Positions 44,969-54,918 of a stretch of 64,000 nt of DNA are shown piece after piece. A program made the translations under genes and the position numbers. The notes beneath the pieces are model-generated. The model saw nothing but the letters and a program-made list of their open reading frames with translations, made no database searches and was not told the origin of the DNA. The DNA is from Thiothrix unzii (GTDB taxonomy: Bacteria > Pseudomonadota > Gammaproteobacteria > Thiotrichales > Thiotrichaceae), in NCBI RefSeq assembly GCF_017901175.1, contig NZ_CP072793.1, positions 2,542,001 through 2,606,000 on the forward strand, read 5' to 3'. Each line of letters opens with the position of its first letter. The first letter of the stretch is position 1.

Positions 44969-47204
44969 CTTAATACTTAACACTGCGGATGACGTTGGTC
45001 TTGCAAACGTTTTAGCTTTACGTGCTGACGAAGCCGAAGGTGACCAAGCCATTGAGCTGCGTGATCATACCAACAATGCATTTGTTGCCGCAGCTGGTGA
45101 AACAACCACTTACAACGTGGTTAACCTGAGCGCGAATGAAGCCAATACTATCAGCATCGCCCACTCTGGCAGCACCACGCTGGCTGCTCCAGCGGCTGCT
45201 AACAATGCACTGACTGACAACTTTGTTGACTTGGATGTGGCTGACGGCGTAACAGCGGTCAACCTGACCATCACCAACGGCGTGAACAGCGACAACCGCT
45301 TCAACTTCCAACTGTACACGGACAGTGACCGCGCCCTGAACAGCACTGGTGTCACTTCAGCTTTCAGCACTGCACAAGATGCTGGCACTACTAACGCGGT
45401 GACCAGCCTGACCCTGACTGACAGCGACAATGAGTCCAACACTGTTCTTTTGGCTGCTGACGGCTATCTGGCGGGTGCGGCTCAAGGCAATGGTACAGCT
45501 TATACCAGCGTCACACTGGCAGGCGGCACATCCGGCACATTCATGAACTTGGATGCAACTGCTAATGCTTTCGGTTTCGACACGACTGGTGCAAGCACTG
45601 GTGATACTAACGTGGTTACTGACATTGTGGCTGGTGCTGCTGAACGCCTCAGTGCTGCAACCATCAATGCCTCTGCCATGAGCAGCAATGTGGTTGTACG
45701 TGTTGGCAACAACTTCAACAGTGCAACAGGTGCGCAAAGCATCACCATGGGTAGCGGCGACGACACTGTTATCTTCGACATGCTTGCCGACACCCGTGCT
45801 GGCTTGACTATCTCCGACACTGTTGCAGGCGGCACAGGTAGCGATACCTTGGCTATTGACGGCAACGGCGTTGCTATCAGCTTGGGTGCATCCGAGTGGA
45901 CTAACGTCACTGGCATGGAAACCATCCGCCTGATTAGCAATGGTGTAGCAAGCAACAATGCGCTGCTGGCAACCAACGCCTACAACCTGACACTGACTGA
46001 CCTGCTGGTTGACAACAACGGCGCAAACGGCAGCATGATCGCCATCATCAACGACAACGATGATTCAACGACTGCCGCTGGTTCTGCAAACGTGGGTGCT
46101 ACCATTGATGCTCGCGCTTTGGCAGCTAACAATGCCTTCAGCTACAACGGTCAAGAAACCAGTGCTACGGCTGGCACAGTAATGACCGCTGACCGCTTTG
46201 TCTTCGCTGATGTCAACATCAACGGCACATCTGTGATTGATGGTGGTGCAGACCAAACAACAGCATCTGTAGTGGTCGGCACGCAAACATCCGGCACGAC
46301 GGCAGGGCACAGTGCGAATATTGACATTCTGGAAGTTCGTAATGCGGCTGTTGTTTCAGCAGGCGACTTGGCGAACATCACCAACGTTGGCGTTATCAGC
46401 TTCACGAATGACACTGCAACAGCAGTAAGCAGCACGCTGGAGTTGAACAATGCCATTGTTGATGCCTTGGTCAACAGCACTGCGGCAGCAGACGGTACTA
46501 GTGCGGCTACAATCGCTGCTACCCATGAAATCCTGACAATCAATGCGGTTGATAATGCTCTTGTAGCAGGAGCAACCACTGGATTGAATATGCAGACGGC
46601 TGGTCTGACCAATGCTGCATTGTCATTAAACGTGACAGGTGGTGGTGCTGCTGACGTACTGAGTGGCGGTGCTGGTGTTGACGTACTGAATGGCGGTGCT
46701 GGCAACGATACCATCTCCAGCGGCGACGGTAATGACACCATCACTGGTGGCACTGGCGCGGACGTGCTGACAGGTGGCGCAGGTGTTGATACTTTTGTAT
46801 TCACCCCTGGAGACAATGCCACACCAAGCACGACGGTGTTCGATACTATTACTGACTATCGCCTCGGTGGTGATAGCGTGATTGATTTCGCTGCGGCACT
46901 TGCTGTTGGTACTCAAACTAACGCAGCGGCTGCGGGTGTTGCTACTGTTGGTGCAGCGGGTTTCTTAACATTCAACGCTGCTGACACTACTTTTGCACAA
47001 CACTTAATAGCTGCTGAAGCGGCCTTGAGTGGTGGTGCTGCCAACAGAGCCGTAGTTTGGCAAGAAGGTGCTGATAGCTATATGTTTGTAACTGATGCCG
47101 TCGCAGGCGTTGGTGCAAACGATGTGCTTATCCAGTTGACTGGTGTTACGTCTACTGCGACTGGCTTTACCTTTGCTGGAGGCAATATCACCGCTATCGG
47201 CTAA
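44958..47204 (+). CDS. DUF4214 surface protein, C-terminal part with RTX repeats (frameshifted gene)
   Basis: This is the continuation of the preceding frame, about 748 residues starting near [17 protein letters not shown] at 44961 is the only nearby start, without a clear ribosome-binding site, so independent translation is doubtful. Most of it is Ala/Thr/Asn/Asp-rich beta sequence with very few basic residues and no Cys visible. Near the C-terminus, hemolysin-type calcium-binding nonapeptides occur in series ([20 protein letters not shown], then [10 protein letters not shown]). The last segment [12 protein letters not shown] ends in the small hydrophobic style of type I secretion signals. 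The intact protein would be about 1,280 residues, in the S-layer size range. Confidence 0.8.
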   Translation, partial: QVLDLILNTADDVGLANVLALRADEAEGDQAIELRDHTNNAFVAAAGETTTYNVVNLSANEANTISIAHSGSTTLAAPAAANNALTDNFVDLDVADGVTAVNLTITNGVNSDNRFNFQLYTDSDRALNSTGVTSAFSTAQDAGTTNAVTSLTLTDSDNESNTVLLAADGYLAGAAQGNGTAYTSVTLAGGTSGTFMNLDATANAFGFDTTGASTGDTNVVTDIVAGAAERLSAATINASAMSSNVVVRVGNNFNSATGAQSITMGSGDDTVIFDMLADTRAGLTISDTVAGGTGSDTLAIDGNGVAISLGASEWTNVTGMETIRLISNGVASNNALLATNAYNLTLTDLLVDNNGANGSMIAIINDNDDSTTAAGSANVGATIDARALAANNAFSYNGQETSATAGTVMTADRFVFADVNINGTSVIDGGADQTTASVVVGTQTSGTTAGHSANIDILEVRNAAVVSAGDLANITNVGVISFTNDTATAVSSTLELNNAIVDALVNSTAAADGTSAATIAATHEILTINAVDNALVAGATTGLNMQTAGLTNAALSLNVTGGGAADVLSGGAGVDVLNGGAGNDTISSGDGNDTITGGTGADVLTGGAGVDTFVFTPGDNATPSTTVFDTITDYRLGGDSVIDFAAALAVGTQTNAAAAGVATVGAAGFLTFNAADTTFAQHLIAAEAALSGGAANRAVVWQEGADSYMFVTDAVAGVGANDVLIQLTGVTSTATGFTFAGGNITAIG

Positions 47205-47268
47205 TCCTTTAAAGTCCTCTGCCCACAAGGTATGGGATTCAGGCGTAAGCTGATCAAGTAGTCCAAAT

Positions 47269-47297
47269 AAGCCCACCGTCTTTGATGGTGGGCTTTT
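47269..47297 (+). terminator. Terminator of the first DUF4214 gene
   Basis: A 9-bp stem (AAGCCCACC / GGTGGGCTT) with a 9-base loop is followed by TTCTGTTTTT. It lies 64 bases after the stop, so the abundant surface-protein mRNA likely ends before the following methyltransferase gene. Confidence 0.88.
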
Positions 47298-47351
47298 CTG
47301 TTTTTCAATAAAAAACTCTCGAAAATAGCTCATTGGAAAAATAAGCCTTTT

Positions 47352-47951
47352 ATGAAAAGATTTTTGCATGTTGGGTGTGGGCAGAAACGCAAAGACCGCA
47401 CCACCGCTGGGTTTAACACCGCGCAGTGGGTTGAGGTGCGCCTTGACATTGATGCATCTGTTGCGCCCGATATTATTGGCACAATGACGGATATGGCAGC
47501 GGTAGCTGATGGCTCAGTCAACGCTGTGTTCTCGTCACACAATATTGAACACCTTTACCCCCACGAAGTTCCGCTCGCGTTAGCCGAGTTCAAACGGGTC
47601 TTGTCAACCGATGGCTTTGCTGTCATCACTTGCCCTGATCTCCAATCCGTCTGCACCCTCGTTGCGCAAAACAAACTGACTGAACCTGCTTACACCTCCC
47701 CCGCAGGGCCAATCACCCCCCTAGACATCCTGTACGGGCATCGCCCCGCACTCGCACAAGGCAACCTCTATATGGCGCACCGTTGCGGTTTTACCCAAAC
47801 CGTGCTGACCGCCACCCTGCAAGCCGCTGGATTTAGCAGCATCGCCAGCAGAAGCCGCCCCACCCATTATGACCTTTGGGCATTAGCCAGTGTGCAAGCC
47901 CTCCCCGAAGCGCAACTCCGCGACCTCGCCTTAGCGCATTTCCCTGCTTAA
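47352..47951 (+). CDS. SAM-dependent methyltransferase
   Basis: This 199-residue protein has an N-terminal LHVGCGQKRKD (SAM glycine loop), VRLDIDASVAPDIIGTM, then SSHNIEHLYPHEVPLALAEF and FAVITCPDLQ, as in Methyltransf_11 proteins found in capsule and O-antigen loci. It is probably a sugar or lipid-linked glycan methyltransferase. It lies between the two DUF4214 genes. Confidence 0.8.
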   Translation: MKRFLHVGCGQKRKDRTTAGFNTAQWVEVRLDIDASVAPDIIGTMTDMAAVADGSVNAVFSSHNIEHLYPHEVPLALAEFKRVLSTDGFAVITCPDLQSVCTLVAQNKLTEPAYTSPAGPITPLDILYGHRPALAQGNLYMAHRCGFTQTVLTATLQAAGFSSIASRSRPTHYDLWALASVQALPEAQLRDLALAHFPA

Positions 47952-47986
47952 CCTCTCGCACTGCCGATAACGGCATCACCTTGACA

Positions 47987-49249
47987 ATGAACATCCTGTT
48001 TATCCACCAAAACTTTCCCGGCCAATTCAAAGCCCTAGCACCCGCCCTAGCACGGCAAGGGCATAACGTTGTGGCGATGACCCTGCAACCTACCCAAACC
48101 GAGATTTGGCAAGGGGTGCGGATCGTGCCTTACACCGCCAGCCGTGGCTCCACACCGGGGGTGCACCCGTGGATCAGCGATTTCGAGACCAAAACCATCC
48201 GTGCCGAAGCCTGCTTCCGCGCTGCGTTGCAACTCAAAGCCAGCGGGTTCTCCCCCACTGTCATTGTTGCGCACCACGGCTGGGGGGAAAGCCTATTCCT
48301 CAAAGAGGTGTGGCCCGCTGCCAAACTCGGCATTTATTGTGAGTTTTATTACCTGCCACAAGGCACTGACACGGGCTTTGACCCGGAATTTCCCAGCACC
48401 GACCCCACAGGGGATGGTTGTCGGCTGCACTTAAAAAACCTCAACAACCTGTTGCATTTTGCCGTTGCTGATAGCGGCATTTCCCCCACCCACTGGCAAG
48501 CCAGCACCTTCCCTGAACCCTTCCGCAGCAAAATCACCGTCGTGCATGACGGTATAGACACCAACACCGTCGCCCCCAACCCCCAAGTCAGCCTGACCCT
48601 GCAAAACGGCAGCGGCACAAGCCTCAAGCTGACCCGCCATGACGAAGTGATCACTTTCGTCAACCGCAACCTAGAGCCGAGCCGGGGCTACCATCGTTTT
48701 ATGCGGGCATTGCCAGAAATCCTGCGCCGCCGCCCCCGCGCCACCATCCTGATTGTCGGTGGGGATGCTGTCAGCTACGGCAGTAAACCCACAGGCGAGG
48801 AAACTTGGAAAAACCTTTTCATCAACGAAGTGCGCCCGCAAATTAGCGATCAAGATTGGCAACGGGTACGCTTCCTCGGCCACATCCCTTACCAGCACTT
48901 TATCCCCCTGCTACAAATTTCAACCGTGCATGTGTACCTAACTTACCCCTTTGTGCTAAGCTGGAGCCTCTTGGAAGCTATGAGCGCGGGTTGCGCAGTT
49001 GTCGCCAGTGATACCCCCCCCCTGCATGAGGCTATCCAACATAATAAAACGGGCTTGCTAGTTGACTTTTTTAACTCGACGGAACTTGCCGAAAGCGTGT
49101 GTGGCTTGCTTGCCGACCCACAAAAACGGGCTGCTTTGGGGAAAAACGCACGGGCTTTTGCCAAAGCCCACTACGACCTCCAGCGCGTTTGCCTTCCCCA
49201 ACAACTGGCATGGGTTGAAAACCTAGCCCACATGACCGCCAGTCATTAA
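47987..49249 (+). CDS. Glycosyltransferase family 4
   Basis: This 420-residue protein is called from ATG 47987 (MNILFIHQNFPGQFKALAPA). The GT-B fold shows QNFPGQFKALAPALARQGH at the N-terminus and, in the C-terminal donor-binding domain, NRNLEPSRGYHRFMRALPEI, then LTYPFVLSWSLLEAMSAGCA. This last segment replaces the usual EGFGLP..E motif. A C9 run (49014-49022) lies in the codons for DTPPLHEA near residue 345. It is 35 bases after the methyltransferase gene and probably modifies the same glycan, or the DUF4214 proteins on either side. Confidence 0.85.
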   Translation: MNILFIHQNFPGQFKALAPALARQGHNVVAMTLQPTQTEIWQGVRIVPYTASRGSTPGVHPWISDFETKTIRAEACFRAALQLKASGFSPTVIVAHHGWGESLFLKEVWPAAKLGIYCEFYYLPQGTDTGFDPEFPSTDPTGDGCRLHLKNLNNLLHFAVADSGISPTHWQASTFPEPFRSKITVVHDGIDTNTVAPNPQVSLTLQNGSGTSLKLTRHDEVITFVNRNLEPSRGYHRFMRALPEILRRRPRATILIVGGDAVSYGSKPTGEETWKNLFINEVRPQISDQDWQRVRFLGHIPYQHFIPLLQISTVHVYLTYPFVLSWSLLEAMSAGCAVVASDTPPLHEAIQHNKTGLLVDFFNSTELAESVCGLLADPQKRAALGKNARAFAKAHYDLQRVCLPQQLAWVENLAHMTASH

Positions 49250-49337
49250 GCAGTCATACAGGTCAATAAGTTCATTCTATAGTAAGCTTGAGACACACCA
49301 ATATCATGTTTAAAACAATAGAATGGGGCTTTCTATC

Positions 49338-51941
49338 ATGGCAACAATCAATACCGATAGCGTACAGCGACTGTATGTGGCTTACTTTAACCGCCCGGCT
49401 GACCCTCTGGGTCTCCAGTATTGGGAAAGCAAACTATCCAGTACTACCGTCGCAACCCAAACACAACTGGCTGCTATTGCAGCAGGTTTCAGTGGTTCAG
49501 CAGAATATGCTGCACTATACGCCGGACAAAGCTACACGCAAATTGTCAACAACCTGTACCTGAATTTATTTGGGCGAAACGCTGAGCTCGCGGGGCTGAA
49601 CGCTTGGGCAAGCAAACTGCAAGCAGGGACTGAAACCTTTGCCAGCATCGCCCTGCAATTGACTTACAGTGCGCAAGGTACCGATGCTACCGCCATTGCC
49701 AACAAATTAGCTGCATCTAAAGCATTCACCGCAGCTATTGATACGACCGCCGAAACCCTTGGCTATGCTGGCACTGCGGCAGCGGCCTCGGCTCGCAGTT
49801 GGTTGGCAACCATCACAGACGATGCTGCCAGCTTTGCCACTGCGACAACCGCAACGGCTGTTAATACTGCTGTAAGCAATGCGGTGAATGCCGTGAGTAT
49901 CGGTCAAACATTCAGGCTCACAGAAAACATTGACAATATAACTGCCGGGGTAGGCAACGACACGATTGATGCTACATTGATGACCACTGTAGCGGGGCGG
50001 CTGCAAACATGGAACAACAGCGACAGTATTAACGGCGGTACAGGAACCGATACCTTGGTAGCGCAACTGGTGACAGGGGGTGTGACTGTCGGCAGCCTGT
50101 CAAACGTTGAAATCCTTGACGTTGAAGCACAGGGAATGGTAACTGTTGACCTTAACACCGCTGATGGAAGCTTAACCACGATCAAGTCGTCAAATTCCGG
50201 CGCGAACAACCTGACAATCCAGAATATCCAATCTGCACCCAGCAATTTTGCTATAACCAACAGCACGGGTAACTTTACGGCAACAGTGATTAACAGCAAG
50301 CTGGCTGGTGCTGCTGATGCTGCCACCCTCGCGTTGAGTAACGTTACTGCCGGTACTGTGACCCTGCAAACCAGTAGTGCTGCAAGTGGTTACGAAACCC
50401 TTAATATTCAAAGCAATGGCTCTTTAGCGAACGTACTGACAGGACTGACCGATGGCAATGGTACATCGCTGACCACGGTTAATTTCTCCGGCAGCCAGAA
50501 CCTGACCTTACCACTCCTTGATACTAGCATCACCAACGCCAATGCGTCCGGCATGACGGGGAGATTGATGCTGACGGTTGCGGCGGCAAACACTCAGAAT
50601 ATGGCAATCACTGGCGGCAGTGCCGATGATGTCATCAATATGAATGGCACATACACCAGTGCTGATACCATCAACGGTGGAATAGGCAATGACCGGCTGA
50701 TGCTGACTAATACCGAAGCAACAGCCGCTACAACGACTCAAAGCAACGTGAGCAGTATTGAAGTTATTGGCTTGAGTGATGGCTTAAGCGGTACAGTTGC
50801 CGTCAATAATTTTAATGCCACCGGATTACAATTTGGTGCCAACATGGCGGGCGGTGGTATCGTAAACTATGCGGCGGGAACTAATAGCCTCGATATTCAG
50901 CACTATACTGGCAACACCAGCCTAACAGTCAATATTGCAGGTAGTGCAACCAATGACATCCTGAATATGAACATTGGCAGTACAAATACAGGCAATACCT
51001 TTGGAGCCGTGGGCGTAATAATCAATGGTGCTGAAACAGTAAACCTACTTTCTCAAGGTGGGACAAACAACTTTGGGGCAGAATTTACCCTCACTGATAC
51101 AGCGACCACCCAAAGCCTAACCCTCACTGGAAGTCAGAACATTACTTTTGCAGGCGCGGTACGCTCAGATGTGATTAATGCCTCTGGCATGAGCGGCACT
51201 GCCACACTGACATTAGCAGGTGGCACCGGAACAAGTGCCACCACCATTACAGGCACAGTTAACGCTGACATACTGAATGGCTCAACGACAGGGGACATTA
51301 TTGATGGTGGTTCGGGTAACGACACCATCGCCAATGCTATTAATGGCACGGCAGCAACCGCTGGTGACGTACTGACAGGCGGCTCTGGTTTTGATACTTT
51401 CATTCTACGAGGTGATGCGGCATCAGCAACATTGACGACCGCACTGAGCCAAGCCGTATACATTGGCGACTTCACGGTTGGTGCTTCGGCAAGCACCACG
51501 GATATCCTGTCTCTTAGTGCTACCCACACTAACTACAGCGGAGCGGGAACTGGCTTCCATACTGGGATTTCCACCGTTGCGGCAGGCTCCAGTATCATCC
51601 AAAATGTTGCTCAAAATGCAGTTGCCAGTGCCATGACCACAGGGCTTGATCTTGTTAAGCTGACCACGGGGATTGCCACCACGGGCTTAACTACCCAAGC
51701 AGCCTTTGATGCTGCCATTGGCTCCGCCACAATCACCGGTTTGGGCGTAAATACGGAAGCCTTTGTGTCCATGTACGATACCACCAGCTCGCGGATGTTA
51801 TTAATGGTCGTTGATGCAGCAGCTGGCACTAACACCGCTATTGAATCCGGTGATGTGGTAACGCTGATCGGCTCTGTTGGCATGTCTGCAAGTGATTATG
51901 CAAGCTTCAGTACGGTCAATTTTGCCTTAATTGCGGCTTAA
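49338..51941 (+). CDS. DUF4214 surface protein, intact paralogue
   Basis: This 867-residue acidic protein is called from ATG 49338 (MATINTDSVQRLYVAYFNRP); an in-frame ATG lies five codons upstream. The DUF4214 domain is at residues about 1-105 (NLYLNLFGRNAELAGLNAW). A long Thr/Asn/Gly-rich beta-repeat follows, with RTX-like motifs IDGGSGNDTIANAI and GGSGFDTFILRG around residues 650-690. The C-terminal end STVNFALIAA fits type I secretion. It is paralogous to the frameshifted gene upstream: the first 40 residues align almost without gaps, while the repeat bodies differ. It is intact, so the cell can still make one form. Confidence 0.88.
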   Translation: MATINTDSVQRLYVAYFNRPADPLGLQYWESKLSSTTVATQTQLAAIAAGFSGSAEYAALYAGQSYTQIVNNLYLNLFGRNAELAGLNAWASKLQAGTETFASIALQLTYSAQGTDATAIANKLAASKAFTAAIDTTAETLGYAGTAAAASARSWLATITDDAASFATATTATAVNTAVSNAVNAVSIGQTFRLTENIDNITAGVGNDTIDATLMTTVAGRLQTWNNSDSINGGTGTDTLVAQLVTGGVTVGSLSNVEILDVEAQGMVTVDLNTADGSLTTIKSSNSGANNLTIQNIQSAPSNFAITNSTGNFTATVINSKLAGAADAATLALSNVTAGTVTLQTSSAASGYETLNIQSNGSLANVLTGLTDGNGTSLTTVNFSGSQNLTLPLLDTSITNANASGMTGRLMLTVAAANTQNMAITGGSADDVINMNGTYTSADTINGGIGNDRLMLTNTEATAATTTQSNVSSIEVIGLSDGLSGTVAVNNFNATGLQFGANMAGGGIVNYAAGTNSLDIQHYTGNTSLTVNIAGSATNDILNMNIGSTNTGNTFGAVGVIINGAETVNLLSQGGTNNFGAEFTLTDTATTQSLTLTGSQNITFAGAVRSDVINASGMSGTATLTLAGGTGTSATTITGTVNADILNGSTTGDIIDGGSGNDTIANAINGTAATAGDVLTGGSGFDTFILRGDAASATLTTALSQAVYIGDFTVGASASTTDILSLSATHTNYSGAGTGFHTGISTVAAGSSIIQNVAQNAVASAMTTGLDLVKLTTGIATTGLTTQAAFDAAIGSATITGLGVNTEAFVSMYDTTSSRMLLMVVDAAAGTNTAIESGDVVTLIGSVGMSASDYASFSTVNFALIAA

Positions 51942-51960
51942 CCCCTCTTCCTATCAAAGC

Positions 51961-51980
51961 CCCCCTTCCTATGAAGGGGG
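51961..51980. terminator. Hairpin after the second DUF4214 gene
   Basis: CCCCCTTC and GAAGGGGG form an 8-bp stem with a 4-base loop, 20 bases after the stop. There is no T tract, so it may act as a partial terminator or mRNA-protecting stem before the protease gene. Confidence 0.5.
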
Positions 51981-52030
51981 ATTCTGGTGTAAAGTTCGAC
52001 AGGATCCAACCCCAGAAACAGTAATCCCGT

Positions 52031-53533
52031 ATGAGCCTAACAACCCTGTCCAACGATTACCGTATCGATGCCCTGTTGGGTGGAACCCAGTGGTCAACCA
52101 GTACGGGGAGTCCGGTTGCCTTATCTTACAGTATCCCAACCACGGGGGCTTATTGGGAGACGGGTTACGGTTATTACAATGAACCCCGTTATGGCTGGAC
52201 ACCACTCAACAATATCCAAAGCAATGCCTTTCGCTTGGCACTGGCACAATGGTCGGAAGTAGCCCGGATTACCTTTATCCCACTAACAGAAAGCGGTCGC
52301 TACGTGGGCGACATACGGGTTGCCTTCAGCCCCGTGGTTGCCATCGAAAAAGCGGGTGCTTGGGCGTATGTGCCGTCTGACTACGGCTTCCTGATAGAAG
52401 CAGGCGATGTGTGGCTGAATCCTGCTTACACAGACTACTCCCCCGGTAGTTGGGGATTTACAGTGCTGATCCATGAACTAGGTCACGCCCTTGGTCTCAA
52501 GCACCCCTTCGAGGACAGCGATTATAGCAATACCAGACTACCGGGCATGGAAGACAGCGACCAGTACAGCCTGATGTCTTACACCAATTACACGGGAGCG
52601 GGTTATGTTTATACCTCAGTCGGAGGAAGAATATATACTGATACCGTCAGCCCCAGCACTCCGATGCTTTATGATCTGTTGGCCATTCAATATTTATACG
52701 GAGCAAACACCAGTACCCGTACTGGCGATGACACTTACACCGTCAGCAATACCAGTGGTGAACTGAAAACCCTCTGGGATGCGGGCGGCACAGACACTCT
52801 CGACCTTTCCAACCAAACCTTGGGACAAACCATTAACCTCAATGCAGGGCAGTTTAGCTCTTTGGGGGTAAAACAAACCAGTTACCAAGGTGCATTGAGT
52901 GCTGCCAGCAACAATGTGGCGATTGCGTTTGGCACTGAAATCGAAAACGCCATTGGCGGAAATGGCAACGACACCTTCATGGGCAATGCCCTGAACAATC
53001 TATTGGATGGCGGCACAGGCATTGACAGCGTGGTGTTTAGTGGCAACCGCAGCGCGTACACTGTCAGTGGCAATAGCACCGGTCAGCTTCAGGTCAATAA
53101 CCAAGGCGGCGGGACAGACACGCTGAAAAATATTGAAAGCCTCCAGTTCAGCGATACCAGCCTTGGCATAGGGCGCGTCCCCACCCATGCAGGTGAGGTT
53201 GAAAAAAACCCGACCGAGGGCAGCGGCAACCACATCAATTGGTTTTTACTGACACTCGGCGCGGCATTAACCTCTGATGCCAGTGTCACTTACCAAACCC
53301 GCAATGGCACTGCCACCGCTGGTAACGACTACGTTGCCACGAGTGGGACAGCCACCATCGCCGCAGGCAGCACCTACACCATCATCGGCGTGGAAATTAT
53401 TGGCGACAATGTGGCGGAAGCGGAAGAAACCTTTTACCTCGACATCAGTAACCCCGTGGGGGGGGGCTTTGGTGATGCGATAACGCTGACCGCTGTACGG
53501 ACTATTGTCAACGATGATGGCTTGATTGCCTAA
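52031..53533 (+). CDS. Serralysin-like M10 metalloprotease with RTX and Calx-beta domains
   Basis: This 500-residue type I secreted zinc protease has the metzincin motif HELGHALGLKH (about residues 150-160), with the Met-turn YSLMSYTNY near 183. RTX nonapeptide-like sequence GGNGNDTFMGN and LLDGGTGIDSVVF follow at about 315-340. A Calx-beta-like domain follows at about 390-495 (RNGTATAGNDYVATSGTATI, then EAEETFYLDISNP). There is no signal peptide and no propeptide-like stretch. A G9 run (53458-53466) is close to the 3' end. It is directly upstream of the secretion genes. By position it could process the DUF4214 proteins, as an S-layer-associated protease does in Caulobacter; that role is inference. 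Confidence 0.88.
   Translation: MSLTTLSNDYRIDALLGGTQWSTSTGSPVALSYSIPTTGAYWETGYGYYNEPRYGWTPLNNIQSNAFRLALAQWSEVARITFIPLTESGRYVGDIRVAFSPVVAIEKAGAWAYVPSDYGFLIEAGDVWLNPAYTDYSPGSWGFTVLIHELGHALGLKHPFEDSDYSNTRLPGMEDSDQYSLMSYTNYTGAGYVYTSVGGRIYTDTVSPSTPMLYDLLAIQYLYGANTSTRTGDDTYTVSNTSGELKTLWDAGGTDTLDLSNQTLGQTINLNAGQFSSLGVKQTSYQGALSAASNNVAIAFGTEIENAIGGNGNDTFMGNALNNLLDGGTGIDSVVFSGNRSAYTVSGNSTGQLQVNNQGGGTDTLKNIESLQFSDTSLGIGRVPTHAGEVEKNPTEGSGNHINWFLLTLGAALTSDASVTYQTRNGTATAGNDYVATSGTATIAAGSTYTIIGVEIIGDNVAEAEETFYLDISNPVGGGFGDAITLTAVRTIVNDDGLIA
53458..53466. repeat. G9 homopolymer near the 3' end of the metalloprotease gene
   Basis: Nine consecutive G lie in the codons after SNPV, inside the Calx-beta domain. 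The frame is intact at this length. A slip would change the last 20-25 residues, which include the secretion signal. Confidence 0.8.
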
Positions 53534-53604
53534 AGGAGACCATCTCGTATATACTCCCGCCACTTGTAGGATAGCCAACAGTTTTGGCGGAGTTTCGTTT
53601 TTTT

Positions 53605-54918
53605 ATGCTTATTTTTTCACGTCTGTGGTTGAGTACTACTCTACTCTGTGCCAGTGCAGGGGTTTTAGCGGCTCCTTCGTTGTCCACAGTCTATGATCTT
53701 GCCTTGCGCAATGACCCAGAATTTGCTGCTGCTGAAGCTGCTCATAGAGCCGGTGTAGAGGCTTTACCTCAAGCTCGGTCTGTTTTGTTACCCCAACTGG
53801 GTGGCACAATCGGGCTTAACCGTACCCGCAGGGAATTAGAAACTACGGCTGGTGACAGCCTTAAAGAATACAACAATAAAAACACCACATTGTCACTGAC
53901 ACAAATTATTTATGATCGCAAAGCCTTCCTGGCTCTCAAGCAAGCAGCCGCTAGGGTTGTACAAGTGGATCTTGAACAGGCTATTGCTAAGCAAGATTTG
54001 GCTTTGCGTACCGCACAAGCTTACGCTGAACTTTCATTCGCTACGGCATCTCTCGGCCTAGCACAAGCCAAAACGCTCGCATTTGCCGAACAACAACAGC
54101 AAGCCCAGCAAATGTATGATGCGGGGCAGGCCACTATCACCGATGTCCATGAGGCACGGGCACGCCATGCCTTAGCCACTGCCGAAGAAATGGAAGCACT
54201 GGATACGTTGCATATCCGCCAACAGGCTATGTATAAACTGACGGGACAATCCCTGAAAGAGGTAGCAATGTTAGCAGAGCAGGCTCCAATGCCCGCACCA
54301 CAACCCAATCAGTTACAACATTGGTTGGACAAAGCCCGCAATAGCTCATTGGAAATCCTCGCGGCTGGCAGAAATAAGGAGGTTGCCCAATACGAGGTTA
54401 AGCGCGCCCGCAGCCAACATTTACCCGTCTTAAAGCTGGTTGGCAGTGGGCAATGGCAGGACAATACCGATTTAGGCTACTTAAGGGACAATCCTAGCTC
54501 TGTCGGTGTACAGTTGTCTGTGCCGATTTTTGAAGGGGGAAGAGTCAACTCCGTCACCCGTGAAACATTGGCTCGACGCGACCAAGCCAATGCATTACTG
54601 CGGGGTGCAGCTCTAGACAGCGACATCCACGTCATCGAAGCCTTTCACGGCATGAACGATAGCATTGCTCGCACCCATGCCTTAGAGCAAGCCGTGCATT
54701 CAGGTGAAGTTGCTCTGGATGCCGCCCAAGGCGGTTTTAAGGCTGGCCTCCGTACCAGTTTGGATGTACTTAATGCCCATCAGCAAGTTTTTTCAGCCCG
54801 ACGCGACCTACTACAGGCACGTCACAACTACATTCTTCACCGCCTCAAACTTGAAGCATCTTGTGGTACGCTGGAACGTGCCGACCTTGTATTGGTGGAC
54901 AAATGGCTAAACAAATAA
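53605..54918 (+). CDS. TolC-like outer-membrane factor of type I secretion
   Basis: This 437-residue protein is called from ATG 53605, which has GGAG 12 bases upstream; a TTG start at 53584 is possible. The signal peptide (LWLSTTLLCASAGVLAAPS) is followed by the TolC repeat structure: two halves with long coiled coils (YDLALRNDPEFAAAEA in the first, FKAGLRTSLDVLNAHQQVF in the second). It forms the exit channel for the ABC/HlyD pair just downstream. The next gene starts within its last codons. Confidence 0.92.
   Translation: MLIFSRLWLSTTLLCASAGVLAAPSLSTVYDLALRNDPEFAAAEAAHRAGVEALPQARSVLLPQLGGTIGLNRTRRELETTAGDSLKEYNNKNTTLSLTQIIYDRKAFLALKQAAARVVQVDLEQAIAKQDLALRTAQAYAELSFATASLGLAQAKTLAFAEQQQQAQQMYDAGQATITDVHEARARHALATAEEMEALDTLHIRQQAMYKLTGQSLKEVAMLAEQAPMPAPQPNQLQHWLDKARNSSLEILAAGRNKEVAQYEVKRARSQHLPVLKLVGSGQWQDNTDLGYLRDNPSSVGVQLSVPIFEGGRVNSVTRETLARRDQANALLRGAALDSDIHVIEAFHGMNDSIARTHALEQAVHSGEVALDAAQGGFKAGLRTSLDVLNAHQQVFSARRDLLQARHNYILHRLKLEASCGTLERADLVLVDKWLNK

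Noticed and set aside
44020-46916. Long antisense frames opposite the DUF4214 gene (up to 226 codons)
   Set aside because: They are mirror images of low-complexity Ala/Thr/Asn codon use on the plus strand and contain no recognisable domain.
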